Below are positions 1-7,512 of a stretch of DNA of 16,991 bases, piece by piece. Each line of letters begins with the position of its first letter. Position 1 is the first letter of the stretch. Position numbers and translations under genes: made by a program. Under the pieces are notes generated by a model. It had not been told where the DNA came from. It ran no database searches and saw only the letters and a program-made list of their open reading frames with translations. Origin of the DNA: Bacteroidota bacterium. Its GTDB lineage: Bacteria > Bacteroidota > Bacteroidia > Bacteroidales > UBA10428. The stretch is from positions 1-16,991 of the forward strand of contig JAHEEB010000012.1 of NCBI GenBank assembly GCA_024640925.1. Reading direction: 5' to 3'.

Positions 1-1375
1 CAATCATTTGTAAGGTACCATTATCGGAAGTAATTTCAGTAGCATCGCCAGTACCTTTTATAGTAATGGATGTTGGAAAAGCAACAACTCCTGTTATCTG
101 AATAGAAAGAGTATCTTTAAGTGAAGGATCAATTTTTGATACGGCAACCAGTTTAACATCACCGCTTGCTAAAGGAACAAATACACCGTTATTTATCGAA
201 GCTGCACCGGTACCGGCAATAACTATCCATTCAACACTGTTATCGGCATGAGTAGGAGTAGTAAGAACACTGTAATTGGCAATGGAATTTACAGTGTCAG
301 GACCATAAAGTTCAATTGAAGTAAGAGTAATTATTTCTTTAACCTTTATGTTGTCGATATACGCATCGAATCCTACAGGTGTAGCAGCATCGCCTAATCC
401 CGAAAATACTTTGTTAGCACCATAATACTGGTCTGTTTTGAAAAATGTTCCGTATTCATATGTAGGATGGGTAACATTTGTTTTACCAGTTGATGAATCT
501 ACAATGAAAGAGCTTACTGTATCATCAATTGTAATATAACGAACATAATTATCCCCTACCTCCGACCAGGGTTCTTCGTTTGTACGAACGGTTATTTGTC
601 CTTCACCGGCAGCGCTTGAGGCAATTGCGTCCATGGTTACACTGTGATAAACACCTACATTGGCATTAAACAACAGATAGAAATTTGCACTCCACCAATC
701 AGTGGAAGTAGCAACTTTATTAATATGAATGGAATTGCCATCGATTTTATCCGTGCTGTCAATTACTATTGTTGCAACCGCATCATTGGTATTTAACCAG
801 AACCCATCGTAGGTTCCATGTTCAAGATCGCCGCCAGGGATAAGGTTACCATCCCAGTTGGTTTCATTCTGAACAATACTTATATCATCAAGAAGAATAA
901 CTGCTCCCGGATGTTGCTGACCAAAATGAAAGGACATTTTAAAGTTCCAGTCGGAATAGGTTGCTACATCACTGGTAAGAATGTTCCCCGATGTGTCAAT
1001 TTTAACCCAACCACGGTACAAAGCAAGCCATGGAGCATGATTTTGTGAGAACTCAATATATATCGAATCGGTTTTAAACCCTTTTGCTTTAAAACTAATC
1101 TGATAACTGTTGCCTTTAAAAATTGGCTGGTAAAAATCGAACATTACATCGTAAGTGTTTACAAGGGAGTCGACTATTACGAATTTTGCAGACTTTGTGC
1201 CTGAAATAACACTATCGCTTTCGGTAGCTGAGATAAGAACAGATGTAGAAGCAGTATAGTGCCAGTTTTTAAGGCCATCTTCAAACCTGCTGTTTGCAAC
1301 CATATTTCGCTTTTGTCCAAAAGCAGAAAAGGTTATTAGCAGACAAGAAAATAAAATAGTAATTTGTTTTAGCAT
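1..1375 (-). CDS. Secreted multidomain protein with CBM-like and bacterial Ig-like domains (3' end missing)
   Basis: The reading frame is open from an ATG at 1375 to the left edge, 458 codons without a stop, so the C-terminus lies outside. Residues 1-20 are a signal peptide (basic start, hydrophobic core, ending SAFGQ). Residues about 24-168 look like a CBM4/9-type carbohydrate-binding beta-sandwich: NMVANSRFEDGLKNW at the start and ILLDDISI at the end are typical edges of that fold. A second similar module covers about 176-347 (NLIPGGDLEHGTYDGFW to FDAYIDNIKV). Residues about 351-428 resemble a Big_2-type Ig-like domain (TSIELYGPDTVNS), and another starts near 434 (TSITIKGTG, then GTLQM). 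This plan suits an extracellular polysaccharide-binding protein or enzyme; the catalytic or anchoring part, and any T9SS tail, would lie beyond the edge. It shares strand and theme with the pectin operon at the other end but is separated from it by plus-strand genes. Domain calls come from motif reading, not a profile search. Confidence 0.82.
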   Translation of the reverse strand, partial: MLKQITILFSCLLITFSAFGQKRNMVANSRFEDGLKNWHYTASTSVLISATESDSVISGTKSAKFVIVDSLVNTYDVMFDFYQPIFKGNSYQISFKAKGFKTDSIYIEFSQNHAPWLALYRGWVKIDTSGNILTSDVATYSDWNFKMSFHFGQQHPGAVILLDDISIVQNETNWDGNLIPGGDLEHGTYDGFWLNTNDAVATIVIDSTDKIDGNSIHINKVATSTDWWSANFYLLFNANVGVYHSVTMDAIASSAAGEGQITVRTNEEPWSEVGDNYVRYITIDDTVSSFIVDSSTGKTNVTHPTYEYGTFFKTDQYYGANKVFSGLGDAATPVGFDAYIDNIKVKEIITLTSIELYGPDTVNSIANYSVLTTPTHADNSVEWIVIAGTGAASINNGVFVPLASGDVKLVAVSKIDPSLKDTLSIQITGVVAFPTSITIKGTGDATEITSDNGTLQMI

Positions 1376-1687
1376 GTTGTGAAATTTTAGAGTTAGTAAA
1401 AATTAAATGATGCATAAAAATATCAACAACATTTATGGTATAGGGTGGACAAAAACCTAAAAATGGAGGACTTTTGTATCCTGTTGATTTATCTATATAC
1501 AAAACAGTTACATGTTTTTATTTAGTCATTACGACTACAATTTATTTACCTTGCAATTTTTAATGCCTGGTTGATAAAAATGACATGGTATTTTATTAAC
1601 TTGTATAAATACTTGAAGAAGATGATATATTTCAGATACCTGGATTAATACTTTTGTTCTAACCAGCAACAATTAAAATAAAACATC
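1376..1687. other. Divergent intergenic region
   Basis: This AT-rich 312 bp gap separates the minus-strand secreted protein from the plus-strand OmpA-family gene and should carry both promoters. A minus-strand reading of 73 codons runs through 1281-1502 but overlaps the signal-peptide end of the secreted protein in another frame and has no family features, so it is not taken as a gene. A TAnnTTTG-like word lies at 1649-1656. No clear terminator or repeat was seen. Confidence 0.5.
1649..1656 (+). promoter_or_regulatory. Possible Bacteroidota -7 promoter element
   Basis: TACTTTTG matches the Bacteroidota -7 consensus TAnnTTTG and ends 31 bp before the ATG of the OmpA-family gene, implying a short leader. 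No good TTTG-type -33 element was found at the expected 19-21 bp spacing, so this is a weak call. Confidence 0.3.
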
Positions 1688-2986
1688 ATGAAAACAAGAA
1701 CATTTATTTTCATGCTATTTTGCCTGTTTAGTTTTACTATTCAGGCCCAGATTGATATTAAAGGAAAAATAAGAGATAAAGCTTTAGACAGGCTTGATCA
1801 AAAAACCGATGAGGGTATAGATAAAGCCCTCGACAAAACCGAAGAAGGCGTGACTGATGCAGTCAAAGAAACGAATAACGAAAATAAAAAGGAAGAAACT
1901 ACTGAGGAGGATTCAAACCAGAATGAAGAAGGTGAAGCTACTCAGGAAGGTAAAGAAAGTTCAAAGAAACAGGAAGAACCCAAGTTGCAATCGTATACCA
2001 AATACGATTTTGTTCCCGGTGACAAGGTGCTTCTTTTCGAAGATTTCTCGCAGGATGCTATAGGCGATTTCCCGGCTCTATGGACAACCAATGGTAGTGG
2101 CGAGATACGCACACTAAACAATTACCCGGGAAACTGGCTTTGGATGAATTCCGATGGAAATGTCTATACATTAATGAAAGATTTAACCCTGCCAGATAAT
2201 TTTATTATTGAATTTGATATGGTGGCAGCGCCAAAGGATGATGATCCAAATAATTCAAGCGTTGAATTAACACTCTATCAGGGCGAAGGTGAATTTTTAG
2301 ATAATGCCTTATACCCTGGCACTGGCGGTTTTCATGTAAATGTTATGGTAAGAGGATGGTGGGTAAAAGGATATTCATACAATTTCGATCAAATGCCCGA
2401 AGGTGAAACAGAAATAGCTCCCATTGATGTAAACAAATTGAATCATGTAATAATCTGGGTTCAGAAAAGACGCTTGCGTATTTATCACAAGGGACAGAAA
2501 GTGTTAGATCTTCCTACTGTTTTATATACCGATGTAAAATATAACCGGTTAAGGTTCTCCTTATGGGGACAATATGGATTGCCATACATTACAAATCTCC
2601 GCATTACATCAGCAGCACCCGATACCCGCAGCAAATTACTCACAGAAGGGAAACTGGTTAGTTATGGTATTTACTTCGATGTGAATAAAGATGTAGTGAA
2701 ACCAGAATCGTACGGGGCATTGAACGATATAGCTAAAGTACTGAATGAAAATCCTGCTGTTAAAGTGAAAATTGTCGGATTTACCGATAGCGACGGGGAC
2801 GATGCTTCTAACCTCGACCTTTCAAAACGCCGTGCGGCAGCTGTCAAAAACGAATTAACAAAGACTTTTAAAATTGATGCATCACGTTTAGAAACGGATG
2901 GTAAGGGCGAAGGTAATCCTATAGCTCCAAATGATACTCCGGCAAACAAAGCACAAAACCGAAGGGTTGAGTTTATCAAACTTTAA
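1688..2986 (+). CDS. OmpA-family envelope protein with lectin-like middle domain
   Basis: This 432-residue protein has a signal peptide at 1-20 (ending TIQAQ). Residues about 25-100 form a highly charged, low-complexity segment that begins with near-repeats (DKALDRLDQ, DKALDKTEE) and turns into a Glu/Lys/Asn-rich linker, probably helical or disordered. Residues about 105-310 look like a concanavalin/LamG-type beta-sandwich (VLLFEDFS near the start, then FIIEFDMVA and RLRFSLWG strands). Residues about 325-432 are an OmpA C-terminal domain with the peptidoglycan-binding signature: GFTDSDGDDASNLDLSKRR at 364-382, and NRRVEF near the end. It is likely anchored to peptidoglycan in the periplasm or outer membrane; there is no lipobox and no N-terminal beta-barrel, so it is not a classical OmpA porin. 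The ligand of the lectin-like part is unknown. It appears monocistronic. Confidence 0.88.
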   Translation: MKTRTFIFMLFCLFSFTIQAQIDIKGKIRDKALDRLDQKTDEGIDKALDKTEEGVTDAVKETNNENKKEETTEEDSNQNEEGEATQEGKESSKKQEEPKLQSYTKYDFVPGDKVLLFEDFSQDAIGDFPALWTTNGSGEIRTLNNYPGNWLWMNSDGNVYTLMKDLTLPDNFIIEFDMVAAPKDDDPNNSSVELTLYQGEGEFLDNALYPGTGGFHVNVMVRGWWVKGYSYNFDQMPEGETEIAPIDVNKLNHVIIWVQKRRLRIYHKGQKVLDLPTVLYTDVKYNRLRFSLWGQYGLPYITNLRITSAAPDTRSKLLTEGKLVSYGIYFDVNKDVVKPESYGALNDIAKVLNENPAVKVKIVGFTDSDGDDASNLDLSKRRAAAVKNELTKTFKIDASRLETDGKGEGNPIAPNDTPANKAQNRRVEFIKL

Positions 2987-3017
2987 ATTCATATATTTGA
3001 TGGTCAGGAATAATTAA

Positions 3018-3179
3018 TTACATGCTTTAGAGCGAGAAGCCGATTTTCTTGATATGAAAGTTTTGCAACACTCACTGGAATATTGCCATTAAGGACATAC
3101 CTTTTTTGAAGCAACGGATAAATCTTTAAAAGCAGATGATTGCTTTTCTGAAATTATAATTTGTTGTGAGAATGAATAG
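3018..3179 (+). pseudogene. Possible decayed gene remnant (low confidence)
   Basis: One frame of the 273 bp gap after the OmpA-family gene reads like protein for about 53 codons, interrupted by a single TAA at 3090-3092. The parts read ALEREADFLDMKVLQHSLE and FFEATDKSLKADDCFSE, then stop at TAG 3177-3179. The amino-acid mix (charged, helical) is more protein-like than expected from AT-rich spacer, but the stretch is short, has no convincing start codon, and I do not recognise a family. It could equally be chance. The rest of the gap shows nothing clear. Confidence 0.2.
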
Positions 3180-3259
3180 TTTTTTAGTGGAAGATAAAAT
3201 CAAGTACAAAAGAATGATTAATTAAGAAGAAAATTTCAAATAGAAAAACTTCACATAAC

Positions 3260-3685
3260 ATGCTTATCGTAACACCCACTTTCAATTTCCACGGTCAATG
3301 TGAAAATGCCATTAATTTGTATCAGAAGGCATTTGATGCGAAAATTGGCTGTTTATTGAGATATTCTGATGCTGATAACCTTGATTGGAATACCCCATTA
3401 ACAGAAGAACAGGCAAACTATATATATCATGCAGAGATTTATATTGGAGAACAGCGCATTATGTTATCAGACATTATAGAGTTTAGCCTTATTCAAAGCA
3501 CTTCGCTATTTTTAACAATTACATTTGATAGCTCCGAAAAAGTAAAAAAGGCATATGAGGTTCTAAAGGATGGTTGTACTATTATCTATCCTTTGCATAG
3601 AACAACTTACAGTTCCTGCATTGTTGTCCTGGTTGATAAGTTTGGTTTTCGTTGGGGGTTAATGACTGAACAGGCTGATGCATAG
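3260..3685 (+). CDS. PhnB-like VOC (glyoxalase-fold) family protein
   Basis: This 141-residue cytoplasmic protein has the layout of the PhnB-like branch of the vicinal oxygen chelate superfamily: an opening strand TPTFNFHGQCENAINLYQKAF (split here as TPTFNFHGQ then CENAINLYQKAF), a central HAEIYIGEQRIMLSD strand pair around residues 57-71, and a closing VLVDKFGFRWGLMTE. The family is small, single-domain and dimeric, and rarely has a known substrate; fold members include glyoxalases, dioxygenases and resistance proteins. The usual closing motif is D.FG..W, seen here as DKFGFRWGL. It lies 77 bp before an AraC-family gene on the same strand, a common pairing, so the two may be co-expressed. The catalytic role, if any, cannot be assigned from sequence. 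Confidence 0.8.
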   Translation: MLIVTPTFNFHGQCENAINLYQKAFDAKIGCLLRYSDADNLDWNTPLTEEQANYIYHAEIYIGEQRIMLSDIIEFSLIQSTSLFLTITFDSSEKVKKAYEVLKDGCTIIYPLHRTTYSSCIVVLVDKFGFRWGLMTEQADA

Positions 3686-3762
3686 GTATGTGTTTTGTAT
3701 AAAACGAATTAATCTGGAAAAAAGAATTGAGTGTTTAAAATAAAGACACTATTTTGCATGCG

Positions 3763-4629
3763 ATGATTAAGCAATATAACTTCCACAAAACAAAATATGG
3801 CGATGAGTTACTTATCGATCTCATTCCACTGGAAAATTTGCAGCCCTATATTGCCGAATACTCCACACATAGTCTTACATACTACGATATTACATTAATT
3901 TCCAACGGGCAGGGAACTTTTAGTATCGACCGGCAAAACAATCCAATCGAAAAAGGGCAGATTTTCTTTACGTCGCCCGGGCAGGTCCGCCATTGGAATT
4001 TCAATTCAATGCCTTGTGGTTATGTGTTAATATTTGAAGAAGAGTTCCTTTGCACGTTTTTCAACGATGCACAATTTGTGCAAAACCTTTCGTATTTCAG
4101 TATCGATGGCGCCCGATCATCAATAATGCTAACCCCGGCAGAATATAGCCAACTGGAACCCCTGATGCAAAACATATCAGACGAAATTTGCCGGTACCAA
4201 ATCAAAGATAAGCATATCCTGAGGGCATTACTGTATCAGGTATTAATGCTTCTGAACCGCATGTACACGACTCATTATCCGGTATCGCATGGTAACCAGA
4301 CAAACAGGTACATACAAAAGTTTGTTCGCCTGGTAAATACCAGCTATCTGCACAACCGTTCCGTCGATTTCTATGCCGAACAACTAAATATAACAGCGGG
4401 ACATTTAAACGACCTTGTAAAACTGCACATCGGAATAAGTGCAAAACAACATATCATTAACCGAACAATGCTTGAAGCCAAACGCTTACTGAGCTATACC
4501 GATTTATCAGTCAATGAAATTGCAGCACATCTCAATTACGAAAACACTTCGTATTTCGTCAGGGCTTTTCGTAGCAACACCAGCCAAACTCCACTCCGTT
4601 TCAGAAAAAACGAAATCCACGAAAAGTGA
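3763..4629 (+). CDS. AraC-family transcriptional regulator
   Basis: This is a DNA-binding regulator of 288 residues from the ATG at 3763. A TTG nine bases upstream in frame would add three residues, but the ATG is preferred. The N-terminal half is a cupin-like AraC ligand-binding domain, with IEKGQIFFTSPGQVRHW at about 61-77, typical of its beta-barrel. The C-terminal ~100 residues hold two helix-turn-helix units: the first around VDFYAEQLNITAGHLNDLV (about 201-219), the second around LSVNEIAAHLNYENTSYFVR (about 248-267), followed by the usual F.....TP..FR ending (TSQTPLRFRK). The effector and targets are unknown. Nearest candidates are the VOC gene just upstream and the SnoaL-like gene 114 bp downstream, both on the same strand. 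Confidence 0.93.
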   Translation: MIKQYNFHKTKYGDELLIDLIPLENLQPYIAEYSTHSLTYYDITLISNGQGTFSIDRQNNPIEKGQIFFTSPGQVRHWNFNSMPCGYVLIFEEEFLCTFFNDAQFVQNLSYFSIDGARSSIMLTPAEYSQLEPLMQNISDEICRYQIKDKHILRALLYQVLMLLNRMYTTHYPVSHGNQTNRYIQKFVRLVNTSYLHNRSVDFYAEQLNITAGHLNDLVKLHIGISAKQHIINRTMLEAKRLLSYTDLSVNEIAAHLNYENTSYFVRAFRSNTSQTPLRFRKNEIHEK

Positions 4630-4674
4630 CATTTCTCCCTTGTTTTGTATTCTGTATAATCACTGAGGACTATC

Positions 4675-4682
4675 TATTTTTG
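4675..4682 (+). promoter_or_regulatory. Possible Bacteroidota -7 promoter element
   Basis: TATTTTTG fits TAnnTTTG and lies about 60 bp before the ATG of the SnoaL-like gene. A TTTG occurs at 4644-4647, but the 27 bp spacing is longer than the usual 19-21 bp, so only the -7 part supports the call. Confidence 0.28.
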
Positions 4683-4743
4683 CATTGTTAACATATCGGG
4701 TAAGCTAATTTCGTAAGCAAAATAATATTAAATACTTTTTACA

Positions 4744-5208
4744 ATGAACAAACTCATTTTAACACTTTTCTCAATTATGGCATCAATTACATCATACGCG
4801 CAGAGCAATGAAGAGCTATCGGCAAAAATTATTGCCATGGAAAAAACAGCTTTGGAACTTTGGAACAACGGCAATCCCAGTGGGTATCTCGACATTTCGG
4901 CAAAAGATGTTGTCTATTTCGACCCTTTTATCGAGCAGCGCTTAGACGGCCTCGATAAACTCACTGCTCTGTACGAAAGCATACGGGGCAAGGTATATGT
5001 CGACAAATACGAAATGACAAATCCATTTGTACAATCTGTTAAAGATATGGCAGTGCTTACCTTCAATTTAAACTCTTATGTTGGCACAACTGTTCAGAAA
5101 TGGAACTGTACCGAAGTTTATCGACTTGAAAGCGATGGTACATGGAAGATTATTCAAACCCACTGGTCGCTTACAAAGCCGGAATTAAATATTAAGTTTG
5201 TGGAATAA
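4744..5208 (+). CDS. Secreted SnoaL/DUF4440-like (NTF2-fold) protein
   Basis: This 154-residue protein has a signal peptide at 1-20 (hydrophobic core, then SYAQ), so it is exported. The mature part has the pattern of the NTF2-like SnoaL/DUF4440 superfamily: an opening helix (IIAMEKTALELWNNGNPSGY), a D..YFDPF strand near residues 55-62, a GLDKLTALYESI helix, then alternating strands ending in EVYRLESDGTWKIIQTHWS, where the W+I..HWS strand is characteristic. Members bind small hydrophobic ligands or act as isomerases/cyclases; the substrate cannot be predicted. It follows the AraC-family gene by 114 bp and is closed by a strong terminator 19 bp after its stop, so it may be a single-gene target of that regulator. 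Confidence 0.8.
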   Translation: MNKLILTLFSIMASITSYAQSNEELSAKIIAMEKTALELWNNGNPSGYLDISAKDVVYFDPFIEQRLDGLDKLTALYESIRGKVYVDKYEMTNPFVQSVKDMAVLTFNLNSYVGTTVQKWNCTEVYRLESDGTWKIIQTHWSLTKPELNIKFVE

Positions 5209-5227
5209 ATAGTATGTTTCGAATTAT

Positions 5228-5257
5228 AAAAAGCGAAGTAACCAACTTCGCTTTTTT
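5228..5257 (+). terminator. Rho-independent terminator after the SnoaL-like gene
   Basis: A perfect 12 bp inverted repeat pairs 5228-5239 with 5245-5256 (core AGCGAAGT / ACTTCGCT) around a 5-base loop and ends in a T-run. The A-run on the left arm means it could also work in the opposite direction, but both flanking genes are on the plus strand. Confidence 0.88.
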
Positions 5258-5376
5258 CATTTTATAAATAAGCAAGCTCCATGTAAGCGGGAATATTTTT
5301 CATTGTCATCTATTTTTTTGTATTGAAAAAATATCTATATTACAAGATATAAATTTAATTTTTAAAACTCAGTAAA

Positions 5377-5931
5377 ATGAAAATGCTTAAACTCTCTGTA
5401 ATTGTTTTAATAACAGTATTAATTGCTTCATGTAAAGGTGAGGCTCCAAAAACAGATCAACAACCGGGTGATGATTCAACAACAGTAGCTACAAATGAAG
5501 AAGTAAAATCGGGCAAATTCGGTATCAAATCGGGTATTGTTGAATACACAACCAAGATGATGAATATGGATATAAACCAGACTATAACTTTTGATGATTT
5601 TGGGGCTAAACAATTGACCGAATCCATAATGGATTTTGCCGGAACAAATATGAGCACAGTTACTCTTATGAAAGATGGTTATATATACACATACGACCTT
5701 AACTCTAAAATTGGCACCAAACAAAAAATGGTTGGTATTAACGGAGCAGATATTGATTTCCGGAATCTTACAGCCGAAATGGAAAAACAAATGAACATCA
5801 AAAAAGAAGGCAAGGAAGATTATGCAGGAAAAACATGTGAAAAATACTCAATCGACTATAAAGAAGGAAGCATGAAAGGTACTTTCCTCGTTTGGGAAGG
5901 TATAGCACTTAAAACTGATGTTGAACTATGA
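5377..5931 (+). CDS. Periplasmic-facing lipoprotein, likely frameshifted near its C-terminus
   Basis: As read, this is a 184-residue protein with a lipoprotein signal: a hydrophobic stretch followed by the lipobox IASC, with Cys19 as the lipidated residue. A flexible Thr/Asp/Glu-rich linker follows to about residue 45, then a beta-rich domain (repeated patterns such as GIVEYTTKMMNMDINQTITF and DGYIYTYDLNSK) of a kind common in small Bacteroidota lipoproteins of unknown function. The frame stops at TGA 5929-5931 straight after WEGIALKTDVEL. The -1 frame then continues in convincing protein sequence to 6021, and the two parts together read like a normal ~215-residue protein (see next entry). 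The gene is therefore probably frameshifted, by mutation or sequencing error. The gene itself is well supported; its function is unknown. Confidence 0.82.
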   Translation: MKMLKLSVIVLITVLIASCKGEAPKTDQQPGDDSTTVATNEEVKSGKFGIKSGIVEYTTKMMNMDINQTITFDDFGAKQLTESIMDFAGTNMSTVTLMKDGYIYTYDLNSKIGTKQKMVGINGADIDFRNLTAEMEKQMNIKKEGKEDYAGKTCEKYSIDYKEGSMKGTFLVWEGIALKTDVEL

Positions 5932-6023
5932 AAATGCAAATGGCTTTAAAAAACCTTCAGGAAAATGTTAGTATTCCAGCCGAAAAGTTTGAAGTACCCG
6001 CTGATATTAAGATTACTGAATAG
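5928..6023 (+). pseudogene. Out-of-frame C-terminal tail of the upstream lipoprotein
   Basis: Starting at an ATG that overlaps the lipoprotein stop (ATGA at 5928-5931), 31 codons in the -1 frame encode MKMQMALKNLQENV and then SIPAEKFEVPADIKITE, ending at TAG 6021-6023. The ending (ENVSIPAEKFEVP.DI) is the sort of C-terminal strand seen after LKT-type strands in such lipoproteins, so one missing base around 5926-5930 would fuse it to the upstream frame. The alternative is a translationally coupled 31-residue peptide, which is less likely because it has no signal or independent features. Confidence 0.6.
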
Positions 6024-6380
6024 CAAATAATACCTCTCATTTTATAACTTATTGAGAGAATAAATAACCTGCAGGTTTCACAAATTACATATGTAATTCG
6101 AAAGAACCTGCAGGTTATTCATTTTATGACGATACTATTCGACATAGATTTGTAACTTGAGATACAAAAATTGATGATTTAAATCCACGAAAAAGGGGAT
6201 ATATTTTGAATAATCCAACATTACTTTTGATCTGTTCAAACCGATAAGAATAAGGATTAATGAAAGTTAAAAATGGCAGCATTGACTTACAGGAATAAAA
6301 AGAACGTATTATCAGTAAAAAAAGTTAATTAATTACTAATTTAAATGAAAATACAATCTTTAAATTAAATCTTCACTCTT
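6024..6380. other. Intergenic region with nested palindromes
   Basis: This 357 bp gap contains a small hairpin (CTCTCA at 6034-6039 pairing with TGAGAG at 6053-6058), then the long inverted repeat at 6063-6119. The remaining ~260 bp is AT-rich. A TAnnTTTG-like word, TACTTTTG, occurs at 6222-6229 about 150 bp before the next ATG, too weak to call as a promoter. No gene was seen. Confidence 0.5.
6063..6119. repeat. Nested palindrome (15 bp inverted repeat enclosing a 16 bp palindrome)
   Basis: AATAACCTGCAGGTT at 6063-6077 is exactly inverted at 6105-6119. Each arm itself contains the palindrome AACCTGCAGGTT. Between the arms, AATTACATATGTAATT at 6083-6098 is a further perfect palindrome with almost the same centre. 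The whole can fold into one long interrupted hairpin or cruciform. Following bases are only moderately T-rich (ATTCATTTTAT), so it might be a bidirectional terminator, a protein-binding site, or a small repeat element. Confidence 0.8.
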
Positions 6381-7502
6381 ATGAAACACGTTTTAATTTT
6401 TCTATTGGTAATCATGTTCTTTGGGTATACAAAGAACGTCAAAGCCCAGCAGGCAGAACAGAAAGTGCTTGTTACGCTTCAAAGCAACGAAGATATTGTG
6501 TATAATGAATCGTGCATACCTATGTCCTTTACCCAGGGAAATCTTTATCTGGTTACAAAAACAGGAGATCAAATATTTACTTATGATAATAGTGGTAAAC
6601 AAGGACCTTTTAAAGATTTCAAATCGGCAAATATTAAAGCTTGTAAGTTGGAAGAGAAACCCGAAAATATTTGTTCTGTGATTAAAAAAGAAGAACAAGC
6701 TCAAAGTCAATATATTCAAAACAATGAAGATGGTTCCATAAAAATCGTTTACAAAGGTAAATCTTATACCGATTTTGCTCAGATACTTCAGGTGGCAACA
6801 TCTTCGGATGGGAGCAAAATTGCTGTAACCGGGTTAAACGCCAAGTTCGAACCTCTTTTTCTTTCTCCCGAAGGAAAAATGATTTCATTGAAAGGCGAAA
6901 CACAACAGCTTGTTATTAGTCCTTTGGGAAACATAGCTATTGCTGCAATGAAGGGAGATAAAAACTTAAAGATTCCAACAGAAAAAGAAGTTGATTCTCT
7001 TTCAAAGCAACTAGAGCAAGATTTACAATCTATCGACTTCAGTAAAATGACCCCGGAAGAGATTCAGGCCTTTTCCGAAAAAATGGAAGGAAAATACGGA
7101 ACTTCGGATACTGCCAGTAAAAATCCTGATTCTTATCTCTATTTGAACGATGGCAGGAAACTTGGTCCTTACAAATTTGGTGGGTATACCAGTGAAAATC
7201 CTGCATTTTGCAAAACAGGAGGTGAAAACTGGTATTTTATTGCACAGAATAAATTGTATATCAATGGAACAATGGTGAAAGATTTTGGTGAAACATCAGT
7301 CACTACCTGTGATGTTTGGATTTCGCCAGATGGGAAAAGATATGCAGCATACATGAACTACGAGAAGGTTTTATTCAGCGATGGGCAATCATACCCTTTC
7401 CCCTTCCAGATTAAAACTGAAACGGAAAAAGGGAAAGTATATCTGATTTGGATAGGTCTCGATTCAAAAAAACAGTTGATTCTGTACAAAAAAGCTTTAT
7501 AA
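6381..7502 (+). CDS. Secreted beta-propeller-like (WD40-like repeat) protein
   Basis: This 373-residue protein has a signal peptide at 1-22 (cleavage near VKAQ). The mature region contains recurring short strand-turn motifs of WD40-like/TolB-type propellers: TSSDGSKIAVTG, LSPEGKMISL, ISPLGNIAIAA, LNDGRKLGPYKFGG and ISPDGKRYAAYM. The recurrence of S.DG/SP.GK turns is the main evidence. A helical, charged segment (about residues 200-238, KEVDSLSKQLEQDL followed by SKMTPEEIQAFSEKM) interrupts the repeats. No catalytic motif is visible, and a role in periplasmic protein-protein contact is inferred from the fold only. Only 10 bp separate its stop from the TTG-started lysozyme-like gene, so the two are probably one transcription unit. 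Confidence 0.72.
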   Translation: MKHVLIFLLVIMFFGYTKNVKAQQAEQKVLVTLQSNEDIVYNESCIPMSFTQGNLYLVTKTGDQIFTYDNSGKQGPFKDFKSANIKACKLEEKPENICSVIKKEEQAQSQYIQNNEDGSIKIVYKGKSYTDFAQILQVATSSDGSKIAVTGLNAKFEPLFLSPEGKMISLKGETQQLVISPLGNIAIAAMKGDKNLKIPTEKEVDSLSKQLEQDLQSIDFSKMTPEEIQAFSEKMEGKYGTSDTASKNPDSYLYLNDGRKLGPYKFGGYTSENPAFCKTGGENWYFIAQNKLYINGTMVKDFGETSVTTCDVWISPDGKRYAAYMNYEKVLFSDGQSYPFPFQIKTETEKGKVYLIWIGLDSKKQLILYKKAL

Positions 7503-7512
7503 GAACTAAGTC

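Noticed and set aside
2671..2979. 102-codon minus-strand reading opposite the OmpA domain
   Set aside because: It is an antisense shadow of a well-conserved OmpA C-terminal domain.
3754..3762. TTG at 3754 as start of the AraC-family gene
   Set aside because: An in-frame ATG follows nine bases later, and no ribosome binding site favours the TTG.
5920..5935. Programmed -1 ribosomal frameshift in the lipoprotein gene
   Set aside because: No X XXY YYZ slippery heptamer is present at the junction and no clear downstream pseudoknot was seen; a simple indel explains the data better.
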